NCBI RefSeq assembly: GCF_003383095.1
Contig: NZ_PSYW01000001.1
Span: 62,001-126,000 of the forward strand
Reading direction: 5' to 3'
Source of the DNA: Haloferax sp. Atlit-12N
Lineage (GTDB): Archaea; Halobacteriota; Halobacteria; Halobacteriales; Haloferacaceae
Length of the DNA stretch: 64,000 bases
Every line of letters starts with the position of its first letter. Position 1 is the first letter of the stretch. The translations under genes were made by a program, and so were the position numbers. Positions 7,271 through 16,678 of the stretch are shown piece by piece. The notes beneath the pieces were generated by a model, which ran no database searches, had not been told where the DNA came from, and was given only the letters and a program-made list of their open reading frames with translations.

Positions 7271-8839
7271 ATGAAGAGTTACACCGCTATCTTGGTCGCC
7301 GTACTGCTCGTCCTCGCCGCGCTCCCGGTTTCGGTCGCCGGCCAGCAAGCCGAGCCGAACCACGTCCCCGTGTTCCGCGCCTACGTGGTCGACCCGGTGG
7401 TCGAACCCGGCGTCGAGACGACGGTGCGAGTGGTGTTCGCCAACGACCCGGTGGACACCGAAGACGTAGCGAAGCCCGCGGAGAACGTCCGCGTCAGGCT
7501 CTCCCCGCGAAACACGCCCTTCACCGTCAGGACCGGCGACCTGTTCGTCGGCACGATGAACGACAGCGACACCCGCGAGGTCGCCTTCCGGGTCGAGGCC
7601 CCCGAGAACGTCGCCGCGGGCGAGTACAACCTCCGCCTCGACGTGTTCTACGAGTTCGACAACGCCCACCGCCGCGTCTACCGCCTCGACGTGCCCGTCC
7701 GAATCGAAGAGCGCGTGCGGTTCGCCGTCGTCGGCGCGGACTCGTCGGTCCCCGTCGGCGGCAGCGGCGCTGTCGCGCTGACCCTGCGGAACACGGGGGA
7801 ACTCGACGCGCGGAACGCCGTCGTCGGGGTGACCGCCCAGTCGGCCGACGTGAGCTTCGACGGGGCGCAGACCGCGAGCAGTTTCGCCGCCGACTGGCCC
7901 GCCGGCGAGAACCGAACCTTCGTCTACGACACCACGCTCGATTCCGAGGCGTCCGTCCGCGGCTACGTCCTCGGCGTCGCCATCGCCTACGAGGACCCCG
8001 ACGGCGCGCGCCGACAGTACCCCGACCTCGCCGCCGGGTTCATCCCCTCGCCCAAGCAGTCATTTTCGGTCGCGGACGTGACGAGCACGCTCCGCGTCGG
8101 CGACGAGGGCCGAATCGAGGGCGTCGTCGTCAACGACGGAACGACCCTCGCACGCAACGCGGTCGTGACGCTCTCGCTCCCCGAGGGGAGCGCGACGGCG
8201 ACCGAGACCGAGTACGCCCTCGGCGACCTCGAACCCGGCGAGCGCGTCCCGTTCTCGTTCGACGTGGGAATCTCGGACGACGCGGACGCCGGCCCCCGGC
8301 AGTTCACCGCGACCGTCGCCTACCGCGACGCCGAGGGCGACCGGCGCACCGGCGACGACATCGACCTCCGAGTCGCCGTCGCCGCCGCAACCCCCGAGTT
8401 CGGCGTGACCGTCGACGAGGGCACCGTCGCGCCGGGCCGGAACGGGCAACTCCGCGTGACGGTCGTCAACGACCGCGACGAGACGCTCACCGACATCTCC
8501 GCGAAGATATACCTCGAAGACCCCCTCTCGTCTGCCGACTCCGAGGCGTTCGTGGACGAACTCGCACCCGGCGAGTCGGCGACGCTCGTGTTCGACGTGT
8601 CGGCCGCCCGCGGCGCGCTGGAGAAGGACTACCCGGTCGAACTCGACTTCCGCTACGACGACGGGGCGGGCGAGACGACCATCTCCGACGCCTACCGCGT
8701 GCCCGTCCGGGTCGAGGCCCCCGAAAACGGCGGTGGCCTCCCGTTCGGTCTCTCGGCCCCGCTCGTCGGCGCGGCGGTCCTCCTCGCGGCGGTCGGCGGC
8801 GCGGGCTTCCTCGTCGTCCGCCGGCGGGGGCGGCGCTGA
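7271..8839 (+). CDS. Secreted S-layer-like/CARDB-type repeat protein with C-terminal membrane anchor
   Basis: A 522-aa exported protein. Residues 1-25 are a Sec signal peptide (MKSYTAILVAVLLVLAALPVSVAG). The body has three to four immunoglobulin-like units related to COG1361/CARDB modules, each with strands such as NAVVTLSLPEGSA and LGDLEPGERVPFSFDV or ELAPGESATLVFDVS. The C terminus is a transmembrane helix (LVGAAVLLAAVGGAGFLVV) followed by RRRGRR, so the protein is anchored with the Ig-like domains outside. It ends 3 nt before an MMPL/RND transporter, implying one operon and a joint envelope function. The start MKSYTA begins the signal peptide; the upstream GTG extension lacks sense. Confidence 0.85.
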   Translation: MKSYTAILVAVLLVLAALPVSVAGQQAEPNHVPVFRAYVVDPVVEPGVETTVRVVFANDPVDTEDVAKPAENVRVRLSPRNTPFTVRTGDLFVGTMNDSDTREVAFRVEAPENVAAGEYNLRLDVFYEFDNAHRRVYRLDVPVRIEERVRFAVVGADSSVPVGGSGAVALTLRNTGELDARNAVVGVTAQSADVSFDGAQTASSFAADWPAGENRTFVYDTTLDSEASVRGYVLGVAIAYEDPDGARRQYPDLAAGFIPSPKQSFSVADVTSTLRVGDEGRIEGVVVNDGTTLARNAVVTLSLPEGSATATETEYALGDLEPGERVPFSFDVGISDDADAGPRQFTATVAYRDAEGDRRTGDDIDLRVAVAAATPEFGVTVDEGTVAPGRNGQLRVTVVNDRDETLTDISAKIYLEDPLSSADSEAFVDELAPGESATLVFDVSAARGALEKDYPVELDFRYDDGAGETTISDAYRVPVRVEAPENGGGLPFGLSAPLVGAAVLLAAVGGAGFLVVRRRGRR

Positions 8840-8842
8840 GCC

Positions 8843-11353
8843 GTGGCCCGACTGGAGTTCCAGCGGTTCGTCGACTGGGTCGACCACCGCATCGTCAACC
8901 GCTCGCGGCGCGTCATCCTCGTCTTCCTCGTCCTCACGCTGGTGTTCGGGGCGGGGCTGAGCGCCGTCTCGACCGAGGCCGGGACCGAGCAGTTCGCCGA
9001 GGAAGTGCCCGCCGAGGAGGCGTTCGCGCGCGTCTCCGAGGAGTTCTCGCCGCGGTTCGAGGCGGGGACCGGAAGCACGCAACTCATCCAGCGCGCCCCG
9101 AACGTCCTGACGAAGCGCGAACTCCTGCGGATGCTCGAAGCCCAAAAGCGCCTCTCGGACCGTGACGACCTCCGGGTTATCGGCACCGCCAGCGCCGCCA
9201 CCGTGGTCGTGGAGACGCTCGACCCGGACGCCGACGACCTCGACGCACAAATTTCGGCGCTCGAACGCGCGACTGACCGCGAGGTCGCCGCCGCGGTCCG
9301 CGAGAACGCCGACAACGAACGCTTCACCGGCCTCCTCGCCGACGACTTCAACCCGACCGCAGCGAGCGCCTCGGCGACGATTGCGGTCGTCACGCACTCG
9401 GTTCCGCTGGCCGACGAGGCAGGTGCGGGACAGGGCGGCGAGAGCCCGCTCACCCCGATTCAGCGGACCGCCGGTCGCGTCGTCGCCACCGTCGGCGGCG
9501 ACATCTCCGTCTTCGGCTCGGGCGTCATCGCCGACGAGTTCGGGACGGTCATCGCCGACTCGCTCGTCCTCGTCGTGCCCGCGGCCGTCGTCTTCATCCT
9601 CGTCTTCCTCGTCGTCGCCTACCGCGACCTCGTGGACCTGCTGTTGGGGACCGCCGCGCTCGGGATGGCCCTTGTCTGGACGTTCGGCTTCCTCGGCCTC
9701 GCGGGCATCCCGTTCAACCAGGTTATGATAGCCGTGCCGCCGCTGCTCCTCGCGGTCGGCATCGACTTCGGCATCCACGCGGTCAACCGCTACCGCGAGG
9801 ACCGCGCCGACGGGTTGGCCGTCGGCGAGGCGATGCGACAGGCGACGGACCAGCTCCTCGTGGCGTTCTTCATCGTCACCGCGACCACGGTCATCGGCTT
9901 CCTCTCGAACCTCGTGAGCAACCTCACGCCGATTCGGGACTTCGGCGTCGTCGCGGCCATCGGCATCGTCTTCACCTTCCTCGTGTTCGGCGTGTTCCTC
10001 CCGGCGACGAAAGTCGAGGTCGACAGGCTCCGCGAGCGCTACCCGATTCCGACGTTCAGCCAGTCTCCGCTCGGCCGCGAGGGGAGTTCGCTCGGGAGGG
10101 TCCTTCGACTCGGCGTCGCGCCCGCCCTCCGCGCCCCCGCTGTCGTCCTCGTCGTCGCGCTCGTTCTCTCGGGGTCGGCGATGTGGTACGCCACCGGCGT
10201 CGACACCGAGTTCGGACAGGAGGACTTCCTGCCGCCCGCGGAGGCCCCGGCGTACCTGAAATCCCTCCCCGAGCCCTTCGCGCCGGGCGACTACAGCGTC
10301 GTCGCCGACATCGAGTTCCTCGAAGAACGATTTTCGTCCTCCCAGAGCGGGGTCGTGACGGTGTACCTTGAGGGCCGACCCACGGACGACGCCTACCTCG
10401 AAACGCTCGACCGGGTCGCACAGGACCCGCCGGACACCTTCATCGTCGAGGACCGCCGCGCCGACTCGACGAGCGTCCTCACCGTCATCGACGACGAGGC
10501 CAGAGAGAACCCCGAGTTCGCCGCGGTCGTCGCCCGCCACGACCGGGACGGCGACGGCATTCCCGACCGGAACCTCGCCGAGGTGTACGACGCGCTGTTC
10601 GCCACCGACTCGGCCGCCCGTGCGGGCGAGTACCTCGCCAACGACTACCGGAGTTCGCGCGTGGACTACCGCGTGCGGGCCGACGCGGACGACGACGCGG
10701 TCGTCGCCGACGCCAACGAGGTCGCTGCGCGCTTCCGCGGTCCGAGCACCGCCACCGGCGCGGTCGTCGTCTTCTCGGCCATCTCGGACCTCATCCTCGA
10801 CTCCGCGGTGCAGAGCCTCGCCATCTCGATGGCCGGCACCGGCGCGTTCCTCGTGTTCGTCTATTGGTGGCTCGAACGCCGTCCGTCGCTCGCGCTCGCC
10901 AACCTCGTGCCCATCCTCGTCGCGGTCACGTTCGTCGCCGGGACGATGCGCCTCGCCGGTATCTCCTTCAACGCCTTCACCGCGACGGTGCTCGCGCTGA
11001 CTATCGGCCTCGGCGTGGACTACTCGGTCCACGTCGTCCACCGCTTCGTGGACGAGCGCGCCGACCACGACCTCGAAACCGCGCTCGACCGGACGGTCCG
11101 CGGCACCGGCGGCGCGCTCGCGGGCAGCATGCTCACGACCGTCTTCGGCCTCGGCGTGCTCGTCCTCGCGGTGCTCTCGGTTCTCGGCCAGTTCGGCCTG
11201 CTCACCGCCGCGAGCATCGTCTACTCGTTCCTTGCGTCGATGCTGGTGTTGCCCTCGGCGCTGGTCCTCTGGGACCGGTTCAACGGCAACGACCCGCTCG
11301 TTCCCCTCGGCGGCGTCGAACGCGACTCCGGCGCAGCGGCGACCGCCGACTGA
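8843..11353 (+). CDS. MMPL/RND-superfamily transporter
   Basis: An 836-aa polytopic membrane protein starting GTG. It shows the duplicated RND layout. TM1 (VILVFLVLTLVFGAGLSAV, residues 26-44) is followed by a large outer domain of about 180 residues, then TM2-6 with LLLAVGIDFGIHAVNRYREDR, the HxxxxR-type loop conserved in MMPL proteins. The second half repeats this, with TM7 near residue 440, a second outer domain, and TM8-12 containing LTIGLGVDYSVHVVHRF. Such proton-driven transporters move lipids, hopanoid-like molecules or drugs; the substrate here is unknown. It is coupled to the preceding secreted Ig-like protein, which probably works with its outer domains. Confidence 0.88.
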   Translation: MARLEFQRFVDWVDHRIVNRSRRVILVFLVLTLVFGAGLSAVSTEAGTEQFAEEVPAEEAFARVSEEFSPRFEAGTGSTQLIQRAPNVLTKRELLRMLEAQKRLSDRDDLRVIGTASAATVVVETLDPDADDLDAQISALERATDREVAAAVRENADNERFTGLLADDFNPTAASASATIAVVTHSVPLADEAGAGQGGESPLTPIQRTAGRVVATVGGDISVFGSGVIADEFGTVIADSLVLVVPAAVVFILVFLVVAYRDLVDLLLGTAALGMALVWTFGFLGLAGIPFNQVMIAVPPLLLAVGIDFGIHAVNRYREDRADGLAVGEAMRQATDQLLVAFFIVTATTVIGFLSNLVSNLTPIRDFGVVAAIGIVFTFLVFGVFLPATKVEVDRLRERYPIPTFSQSPLGREGSSLGRVLRLGVAPALRAPAVVLVVALVLSGSAMWYATGVDTEFGQEDFLPPAEAPAYLKSLPEPFAPGDYSVVADIEFLEERFSSSQSGVVTVYLEGRPTDDAYLETLDRVAQDPPDTFIVEDRRADSTSVLTVIDDEARENPEFAAVVARHDRDGDGIPDRNLAEVYDALFATDSAARAGEYLANDYRSSRVDYRVRADADDDAVVADANEVAARFRGPSTATGAVVVFSAISDLILDSAVQSLAISMAGTGAFLVFVYWWLERRPSLALANLVPILVAVTFVAGTMRLAGISFNAFTATVLALTIGLGVDYSVHVVHRFVDERADHDLETALDRTVRGTGGALAGSMLTTVFGLGVLVLAVLSVLGQFGLLTAASIVYSFLASMLVLPSALVLWDRFNGNDPLVPLGGVERDSGAAATAD

Positions 11354-11415
11354 GAGTCGCGTCCACGCTTACGCCCCGCTCGTATTCCCGCTCCTGCTCG
11401 TATTCCCGTTCCTGC

Positions 11416-11655
11416 TCACATCCCGGTTCCCACGCCGAACAGCCGCGTCGACCCCCACGAGAGGACGACGATGCCGACGATGAACACCGCGAGCGCGGCC
11501 ATCATCGGAAACGGGTCGAGCGACGGCCCCCCGAGGAACGGCCCGCGGACGATGAGAAACGAGGTGCCCATCGAGAGGCCGAGTCCGACGCTCGTGACGA
11601 GCGTGAAAAACAGTTTTGCGACGCCGATTCCCCGCGTGTCGTTCCGGAAGCGCAT
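11416..11655 (-). CDS. Small membrane protein, two to three TM segments
   Basis: A 79-aa hydrophobic protein with predicted helices at residues about 12-35 (VAKLFFTLVTSVGLGLSMGTSFLIV) and 48-68 (PMMAALAVFIVGIVVLSWG). The motif SFLIVRGPFLGGPSLDPFP lies between them. It looks like a real gene because hydrophobic periodicity and haloarchaeal codon use are maintained throughout. Function is not recognised. It converges on the MMPL transporter gene. Confidence 0.6.
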   Translation of the reverse strand: MRFRNDTRGIGVAKLFFTLVTSVGLGLSMGTSFLIVRGPFLGGPSLDPFPMMAALAVFIVGIVVLSWGSTRLFGVGTGM

Positions 11656-11731
11656 GGGGACAGGTTCCCCGAACCCCGCTTGAACGATTTGGCCGTCTCG
11701 TTGATGTTATCGGCCGGCTGTCGGGTTCCCG

Positions 11732-12016
11732 TCAGCGCTCGACCCGGAAGCCAGTCTCGCCGTCCGGCTCCTCGTAGGTGACTTCCACGTCCTCGACGGT
11801 CGCCATCGGACTCCCTTCGTGGCACCACTCGACCATCGCCTCCACGTCGTCGCGGGGGCCCTCGAAGACGGCCTCGACGCGGCCGTCCGAGAGGTTCTTC
11901 ACCCAGCCGTCGACGCCGCGGTCGCGGGCGGTGTCGCGGGTCGTCGCCCGGTAGTAGACGCCCTGTACGTGTCCCGAGACGTAGATGTGCGCGCGGGTTC
12001 GGCCGTGCTCGCTCAT
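11732..12016 (-). CDS. Acylphosphatase
   Basis: A 94-aa protein with the complete acylphosphatase signature. GHVQGVYYRATTRDTA (residues 15-30) holds the phosphate-binding loop GxVQGVxxR with its catalytic Arg. GWVKNLSDGRVEAVFEGP (about 36-53) holds the catalytic Asn and the GxVEA strand. The enzyme hydrolyses acyl phosphates such as carbamoyl phosphate and 1,3-bisphosphoglycerate in the cytoplasm. The start MSEHGRTRAHIYVSG gives the normal family length; an upstream ATG at 12043 would add nine residues. Confidence 0.92.
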   Translation of the reverse strand: MSEHGRTRAHIYVSGHVQGVYYRATTRDTARDRGVDGWVKNLSDGRVEAVFEGPRDDVEAMVEWCHEGSPMATVEDVEVTYEEPDGETGFRVER

Positions 12017-12202
12017 GGCCCCCGATTCGTCGCCCGTCGCCAAAGGCGTGCTGCCTCGGGCGGCCGGTTCGGCGTCTCCGCCGGCGACCCGGTCGCCGTC
12101 GCTCTATGCCCCGCCGCGACCGCCGTGACCGACCCATGCTTCCGCCTCGCACGCATCCAGCGAACCGTCAGCATCTAAGTACGACCCCCACAACGCTGGA
12201 CT

Positions 12203-13564
12203 ATGGAACTCTTCGGCACCGCCGGTATCCGCGGGAGCGCGACGGAGCGAGTCACGCCGGAACTCGCCCTCAGCGTCGGCCGCGCCGCCGGCCTCGCCGC
12301 GCTCGAATCGGACACGCCCGCCGAGTTCGTCGTCGGCCGCGACGGACGAACGACCGGGCAGGGCCTCGCCGCCGCCGTCGAGGCCGGACTGCTCTCCGCC
12401 GGCGCGGACGTGACCCGCGTGGGCGTCGTCCCGACCCCGGCGCTCGCGTTCGCCTCGCGGGGTCGCCGCGGCGTCATGCTCACCGCCTCGCACAACCCCC
12501 CGACGGACAACGGCATCAAGATGTTCGTCGACGGGCAGGAGTACGACCGCGACCTCGAACGCGACATCGAGACGCGGGTCGAGGCGAACGCGTCCCCGGC
12601 CGACTGGGACGACTGGGGCGCGACGGGGACGAGCGGCGTCCTCGACGCCTACCGAAGCGCTATCGTCGAGTTCGCCAGCCGGCACGGGGCAGACCTCGAC
12701 GGCCTCAACGTCGCCGTCGACTGCGGAAACGGGATGTCCGCGCTCGGCACGCCGCAGGTCCTCCGCGACCTCGGCGCGCGCGTCGTCACGCTCAACGGGC
12801 AGGTAGACGGCCACTTCCCCGGCCGCGAGTCGAAGCCGACGCCCGAGACGCTCGCGGACCTCATCGCGTTCGTCGCCGACGGCGACTTCGACTTCGGCAT
12901 CGGCCACGACGGCGACGCCGACCGTATCGTCATCATCGACGGAAACGGCGAGGTCGTCCACGAGGACACCGTCATCGCCATCGTCGCCGAACACTACGTC
13001 CGCGTCTCCGACGCCGAGGACCCGGTCGTCGTCACGACGCCGAACGCCTCGGGCCGCATCGACGAACGAGTCCGCGAAGCCGGCGGTCGCGTCGAGCGCG
13101 TCCGACTCGGCGCGCTCCACGAGGGCATCGCCAGCGCCCGCGCCGGCGGCGGCGACGTGGTGTTCGCGGCCGAACCGTGGAAGCACATCCACCCGTCGCT
13201 CGGCGGTTGGATAGACGGCGTCGCCTCGGCGGCGCTCATCGCCCGCCTCGCCGCCGAGTCCGGCATGGCCGGTCTGCGCGAACCGGTCACGGAGCGCCCG
13301 TACCGCAAAGTGAGCGTCCCGTGTCCCGACGAGAAGAAGCGGGCGGCGATGGCGGCGCTCAAAACCTCGCTTCCCGACGCGATGGCCCCCGAATCAGTTG
13401 ATACCGAGTACGGCGTCCGACTGGAGTTCGCCGACGCGTCGTGGACGCTGGTTCGCCCGTCGGGCACGGAACCCTACATCCGCGTGTACGCGGAGGCCGA
13501 CGACGTGGACGCGCTCGTCGACGAGGTGACGGCCGTCGTCGAAGCCGAAATCGAGGACGCCTGA
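12203..13564 (+). CDS. glmM: Phosphohexomutase (phosphoglucosamine mutase/phosphomannomutase family)
   Basis: A 453-aa alpha-D-phosphohexomutase with all four active-site loops. The phosphoserine loop is MLTASHNPPTDNGIKMF (residues 92-108; Ser of TASHNP). The metal-binding loop is GHDGDADRIVII (about 234-245). The sugar-binding loop EPWKHIHPS (about 327) and phosphate-binding loop RPSGTEPYIRVY (about 418-429) follow. It interconverts hexose 6- and 1-phosphates for sugar-nucleotide synthesis. The GlmM name is a best guess; phosphomannomutase or phosphopentomutase activity cannot be excluded, since haloarchaea carry several paralogues. A TATA-like CTAAGTA at about 12174-12180 predicts a leaderless start. 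Confidence 0.85.
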   Translation: MELFGTAGIRGSATERVTPELALSVGRAAGLAALESDTPAEFVVGRDGRTTGQGLAAAVEAGLLSAGADVTRVGVVPTPALAFASRGRRGVMLTASHNPPTDNGIKMFVDGQEYDRDLERDIETRVEANASPADWDDWGATGTSGVLDAYRSAIVEFASRHGADLDGLNVAVDCGNGMSALGTPQVLRDLGARVVTLNGQVDGHFPGRESKPTPETLADLIAFVADGDFDFGIGHDGDADRIVIIDGNGEVVHEDTVIAIVAEHYVRVSDAEDPVVVTTPNASGRIDERVREAGGRVERVRLGALHEGIASARAGGGDVVFAAEPWKHIHPSLGGWIDGVASAALIARLAAESGMAGLREPVTERPYRKVSVPCPDEKKRAAMAALKTSLPDAMAPESVDTEYGVRLEFADASWTLVRPSGTEPYIRVYAEADDVDALVDEVTAVVEAEIEDA

Positions 13565-13710
13565 GGGGGCGAGAAGCGAAACTGTCTGAGCGCCGAACCG
13601 AGTCGGTATCGCGTGTGACGTGAACGCGTCGCCAGTAGTGATGAACTTCAGTCCCGTTTCCTGCGGTTTTTCAAACGGGGCGATACGACGCCCCTGAAAC
13701 CCGAAAACGA

Positions 13711-13718
13711 CACCTTTA
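13711..13718 (+). promoter_or_regulatory. TATA box of the BMP lipoprotein gene
   Basis: CACCTTTATG precedes the ATG at 13760 by about 45 nt, giving a short leader of roughly 15-20 nt. That leader contains AGGAG (13746-13750) 9 nt before the start, a usable Shine-Dalgarno. Confidence 0.5.
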
Positions 13719-13759
13719 TGCAAATTTCGCCGCCCCTATCCCAGTAGGAGTTCATACAT

Positions 13760-14890
13760 ATGGACAGACGTTCTTTTGTCAAAGCGGCAGGGGTCGCGGG
13801 CATCGCGGGCCTCGCAGGTTGTACGGGCGGACCGTCCGAGGGGAGCCAAGAGACGACGGCGACGACGACCGAGTCGTCCGGCGGCGAGGAGACCACCACG
13901 GCCGAGCAGACGACTGAGGAGTCCGGTCCCTCGGCCTACGTCGGCATGGTCTACGCGCTCGGCGGTCTCGGTGACAAGTCGTTCAACGACGCCGCGAAGC
14001 GCGGCATCGAGGAGGCGACCTCGGAGTTCGGCGTCGAGTACGACGAGGCTCAGCCCTCGGCGGCCGAGGAGTTCCCGCAGTTCCAGCGCCGGTTCGCGCA
14101 GTCGTCGAACCCGGACTACGACCTCGTGTCGTGTATCGGCTACGCGCAGAAGTCCGCGCTCGCCGAGACGGCACCGAACTTCCCGGACCAGAACTTCATG
14201 ATCGTCGACGACACGGTCGACGAGGACAACGTTGCGAGCTACCTGTTCCGCGAGGAGCAGGGCTCGTTCCAGGTCGGCTACCTCGCCGGTCTCCTCACCA
14301 CGCAGGAGTTCTCGGCCGGCTCCGGTTCGACGACGCCCGACTCGAAGAACGTCGGCTTCGTCGGCGGCGTCGACGCCCCGCTCATCCGGAAGTTCCAGGC
14401 CGGCTTCGAAGCCGGTGTGGCGCACGCGGACGAGGAAATCACGGTCGACGCGGCCTACGCCGGGTCGTTCTCCGACTCCGCGAAGGGGAAGGAAATCGCC
14501 ACGTCGATGTACGACAACGGCGCGGACATCGTCTACCACGCGGCGGGCGGCACGGGCCTCGGCGTCTTCCAGGCGGCGAAAGAGCAGGGTAAGTTCGCCA
14601 TCGGCGTCGACTCCGACCAGTCGCAGACCGAACCGAACTACTCCGACGTCATCCTCGCGTCGATGGTCAAGCGCGTCGAGTCGGCGGTGTACACCTCCGT
14701 CGAGAACGTCGTCAACGACGAGTTCAACGGTGGTTCCACCACGACGCTCGGCCTCGAAGAGGACGGCGTCGCCGCCGTCTACGGCGCGGAACTCGGCTCC
14801 GAAATCCCGCAGGACGTGAAGGATTCGCTCTCGGAGTCCCGCGAGGCCATCATCGCCGGCGACATCGAGATCCCGACGACGACCGAGTAA
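13760..14890 (+). CDS. BMP-family substrate-binding lipoprotein (nucleoside-type ABC importer)
   Basis: A 376-aa Tat-exported lipoprotein. DRRSFVKAAGVAGIAGLAGCTG holds a twin-Arg motif at residues 3-4 and a lipobox LAGC with Cys near residue 21. A Thr/Ser/Glu-rich spacer runs to about residue 55. The BMP (PnrA/Med) domain follows: GMVYALGGLGDKSFNDAAKRG, IGYAQKSALAETAPNFPDQNF, FVGGVDAPLIRKFQAGFEAG and HAAGGTGLGVFQAAKE. These proteins capture purine nucleosides outside the membrane for a dedicated ABC transporter. The transporter genes follow at 15119-19034, so the substrate is inferred to be nucleosides. It has its own promoter. Confidence 0.93.
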   Translation: MDRRSFVKAAGVAGIAGLAGCTGGPSEGSQETTATTTESSGGEETTTAEQTTEESGPSAYVGMVYALGGLGDKSFNDAAKRGIEEATSEFGVEYDEAQPSAAEEFPQFQRRFAQSSNPDYDLVSCIGYAQKSALAETAPNFPDQNFMIVDDTVDEDNVASYLFREEQGSFQVGYLAGLLTTQEFSAGSGSTTPDSKNVGFVGGVDAPLIRKFQAGFEAGVAHADEEITVDAAYAGSFSDSAKGKEIATSMYDNGADIVYHAAGGTGLGVFQAAKEQGKFAIGVDSDQSQTEPNYSDVILASMVKRVESAVYTSVENVVNDEFNGGSTTTLGLEEDGVAAVYGAELGSEIPQDVKDSLSESREAIIAGDIEIPTTTE

Positions 14891-15085
14891 CGCCGCACTC
14901 GAACACTCGCATTTCTTTCGACGCCGCGTTCCGAGCGGCGGCACCCGCCGCCGACGAAGGAGTCAATATTGCCGGTTCCACACCGCGGACCGTCGAACAT
15001 GCCCGTGGGTTGAACAGTTCGAAACCACCGAGAATCGCCGCGACGCTCCGTGTGGACCACTCCCGCGCCGACTCGAATCCCACGA

Positions 15086-15091
15086 GTTTAA
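15086..15091 (+). promoter_or_regulatory. TATA box of the ABC transporter operon
   Basis: AGTTTAAG lies about 30 nt upstream of the ATPase start at 15119. The ATPase-permease genes can therefore be transcribed independently of the binding-protein gene. Confidence 0.5.
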
Positions 15092-15118
15092 GCGAACCCC
15101 CCCGAAAAAAGGGTCAAG

Positions 15119-16678
15119 ATGAGCACCGCTGTTCATCTCGACGAAATCACAAAACGGTTCCCCGGCGTCGTGGCGAACGACGACGTGGACCTGACCGTCG
15201 AGCGCGGCACGGTGCACGCACTTCTGGGAGAAAACGGGGCCGGAAAGACGACGTTGATGAACATCCTCTACGGGCTCTACGAACCCACTGAGGGGACCGT
15301 CCACGTGGACGGGGAACCGCGGGACTTCGACTCGCCCGCGGACGCTATCGACGCCGGAATCGGTATGATTCACCAGCACTTCATGCTGGTCGACCCCATG
15401 ACGGTCGCCGAGAACATCGTCCTCGGCAACGAACCGCGCAAGTGGTTCGGCACGACCATCGACCGGGAGCGCGCGCGCCAAGAGGTCATCGACCTCTCGA
15501 ACCGATACGGATTCGACGTGAACCCCGACGACGCCATCGAGGACGTGAGCGTCGGCGTTCAACAGCGCGTCGAGATTCTGAAAGCACTCTACCGCGGAGC
15601 CGACATCCTCATTCTGGACGAGCCCACCGCGGTCCTCACCCCGCAGGAGGTCGAAGAGCTGTTCCGCGTCTTCGAGGAGCTGACCGCACAGGGCAAGACG
15701 ATTATCTTCATCAGCCACAAGCTCGGGGAGGCCATGCACGCCGCCGACGACATCACCGTCCTCCGAAACGGGAAGAACGTCGGCACCGTGAAGGCCGACG
15801 AGACCTCCAACGAGGAACTCGCCGAGCTGATGGTCGGCCGCGAGGTCCTCCTCGAACCGAAGGCCGAACCGCAGGAACCGGGCGACGAGGTGCTCTCAGT
15901 GCAGCACCTCTCGGCCAAGGACAACCGCGGCATCCCCGCGGTCTCCGACGTGTCGTTCGACATCCGCGAGGGCGAGGTGTTCGGCATCGCCGGCGTCGAC
16001 GGCAACGGCCAGTCGCAGTTGGTCGAGGCCATTACCGGCCTGCGGTCGCCGACCGAGGGCTCGATTTCCTACAAGGGCGGAGACATCACCGACGCCTCCC
16101 GCCGCTCCCGCATCGCCGACGGGATGGCGTACATCCCCGAAGACCGCCACGAGCGCGGGCTCGTGATGGACTTCGACCTCGTCCAAAACGGCATCCTCGG
16201 GAGCCAGCACAGCCCGACGTTCGCCGCCGACGGCCGGATAAACTGGTCCGACGCGCGCGACCACGCGGAACGAATCATCGACGAATACGACGTTCGACCG
16301 CCGCACGCCGACGCCGACGCGGAGTCCTTCTCCGGCGGCAACCAACAGAAGTTCATCGTCGGTCGCGAGTTCGAACGCGAACCGGACCTCGTCGTCGCCA
16401 CCCACCCGACCCGCGGCGTGGACATCGGCGCGATGGAGTTCATTCACGAGCGGCTGTTGACCCTCCGAGCGGAGGGGAAGGCGGTCCTCCTCGTCTCCTC
16501 GAAACTCGACGAGGTTCAGGGACTCTCGGACCGCCTCGGCGTCATGCACGACGGCGAACTCATGGACATCGTAGACCCACGCAACACCACCGAAGAAGAG
16601 ATTGGCCTGCTCATGGCCGGCGAACGCCCGAACGCCGTCGAGACCGACGCGGAACCGCCCGTGGGTGACGCCAAATGA
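15119..16678 (+). CDS. Nucleoside ABC transporter ATPase (two fused nucleotide-binding domains)
   Basis: A 519-aa protein with two ABC domains, as in RbsA/NupA-type ATPases. NBD1 has Walker A LLGENGAGKTT (about residues 34-44), a family signature-like VGVQQRVEILKALYRGADILILDEPT with Walker B near 163, and the switch region SHKLGEAM. NBD2 begins near residue 262 with IAGVDGNGQSQLVEAI. This degenerate Walker A lacks the Lys, as usual for this family. It also has SFSGGNQQKFIVGREFE and VVATHPTRGVDIG. It powers import through the two downstream permeases and sits on the cytoplasmic face. It overlaps the first permease by 4 nt. Confidence 0.93.
   Translation: MSTAVHLDEITKRFPGVVANDDVDLTVERGTVHALLGENGAGKTTLMNILYGLYEPTEGTVHVDGEPRDFDSPADAIDAGIGMIHQHFMLVDPMTVAENIVLGNEPRKWFGTTIDRERARQEVIDLSNRYGFDVNPDDAIEDVSVGVQQRVEILKALYRGADILILDEPTAVLTPQEVEELFRVFEELTAQGKTIIFISHKLGEAMHAADDITVLRNGKNVGTVKADETSNEELAELMVGREVLLEPKAEPQEPGDEVLSVQHLSAKDNRGIPAVSDVSFDIREGEVFGIAGVDGNGQSQLVEAITGLRSPTEGSISYKGGDITDASRRSRIADGMAYIPEDRHERGLVMDFDLVQNGILGSQHSPTFAADGRINWSDARDHAERIIDEYDVRPPHADADAESFSGGNQQKFIVGREFEREPDLVVATHPTRGVDIGAMEFIHERLLTLRAEGKAVLLVSSKLDEVQGLSDRLGVMHDGELMDIVDPRNTTEEEIGLLMAGERPNAVETDAEPPVGDAK

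Noticed and set aside
8060..11068. A 1002-codon open frame on the minus strand opposite the S-layer-like and MMPL genes
   Set aside because: It is antisense to two well-supported membrane or secreted proteins, has Arg/Gly/Asp-rich shadow composition and no domain. Long antisense frames are expected at this G+C content.
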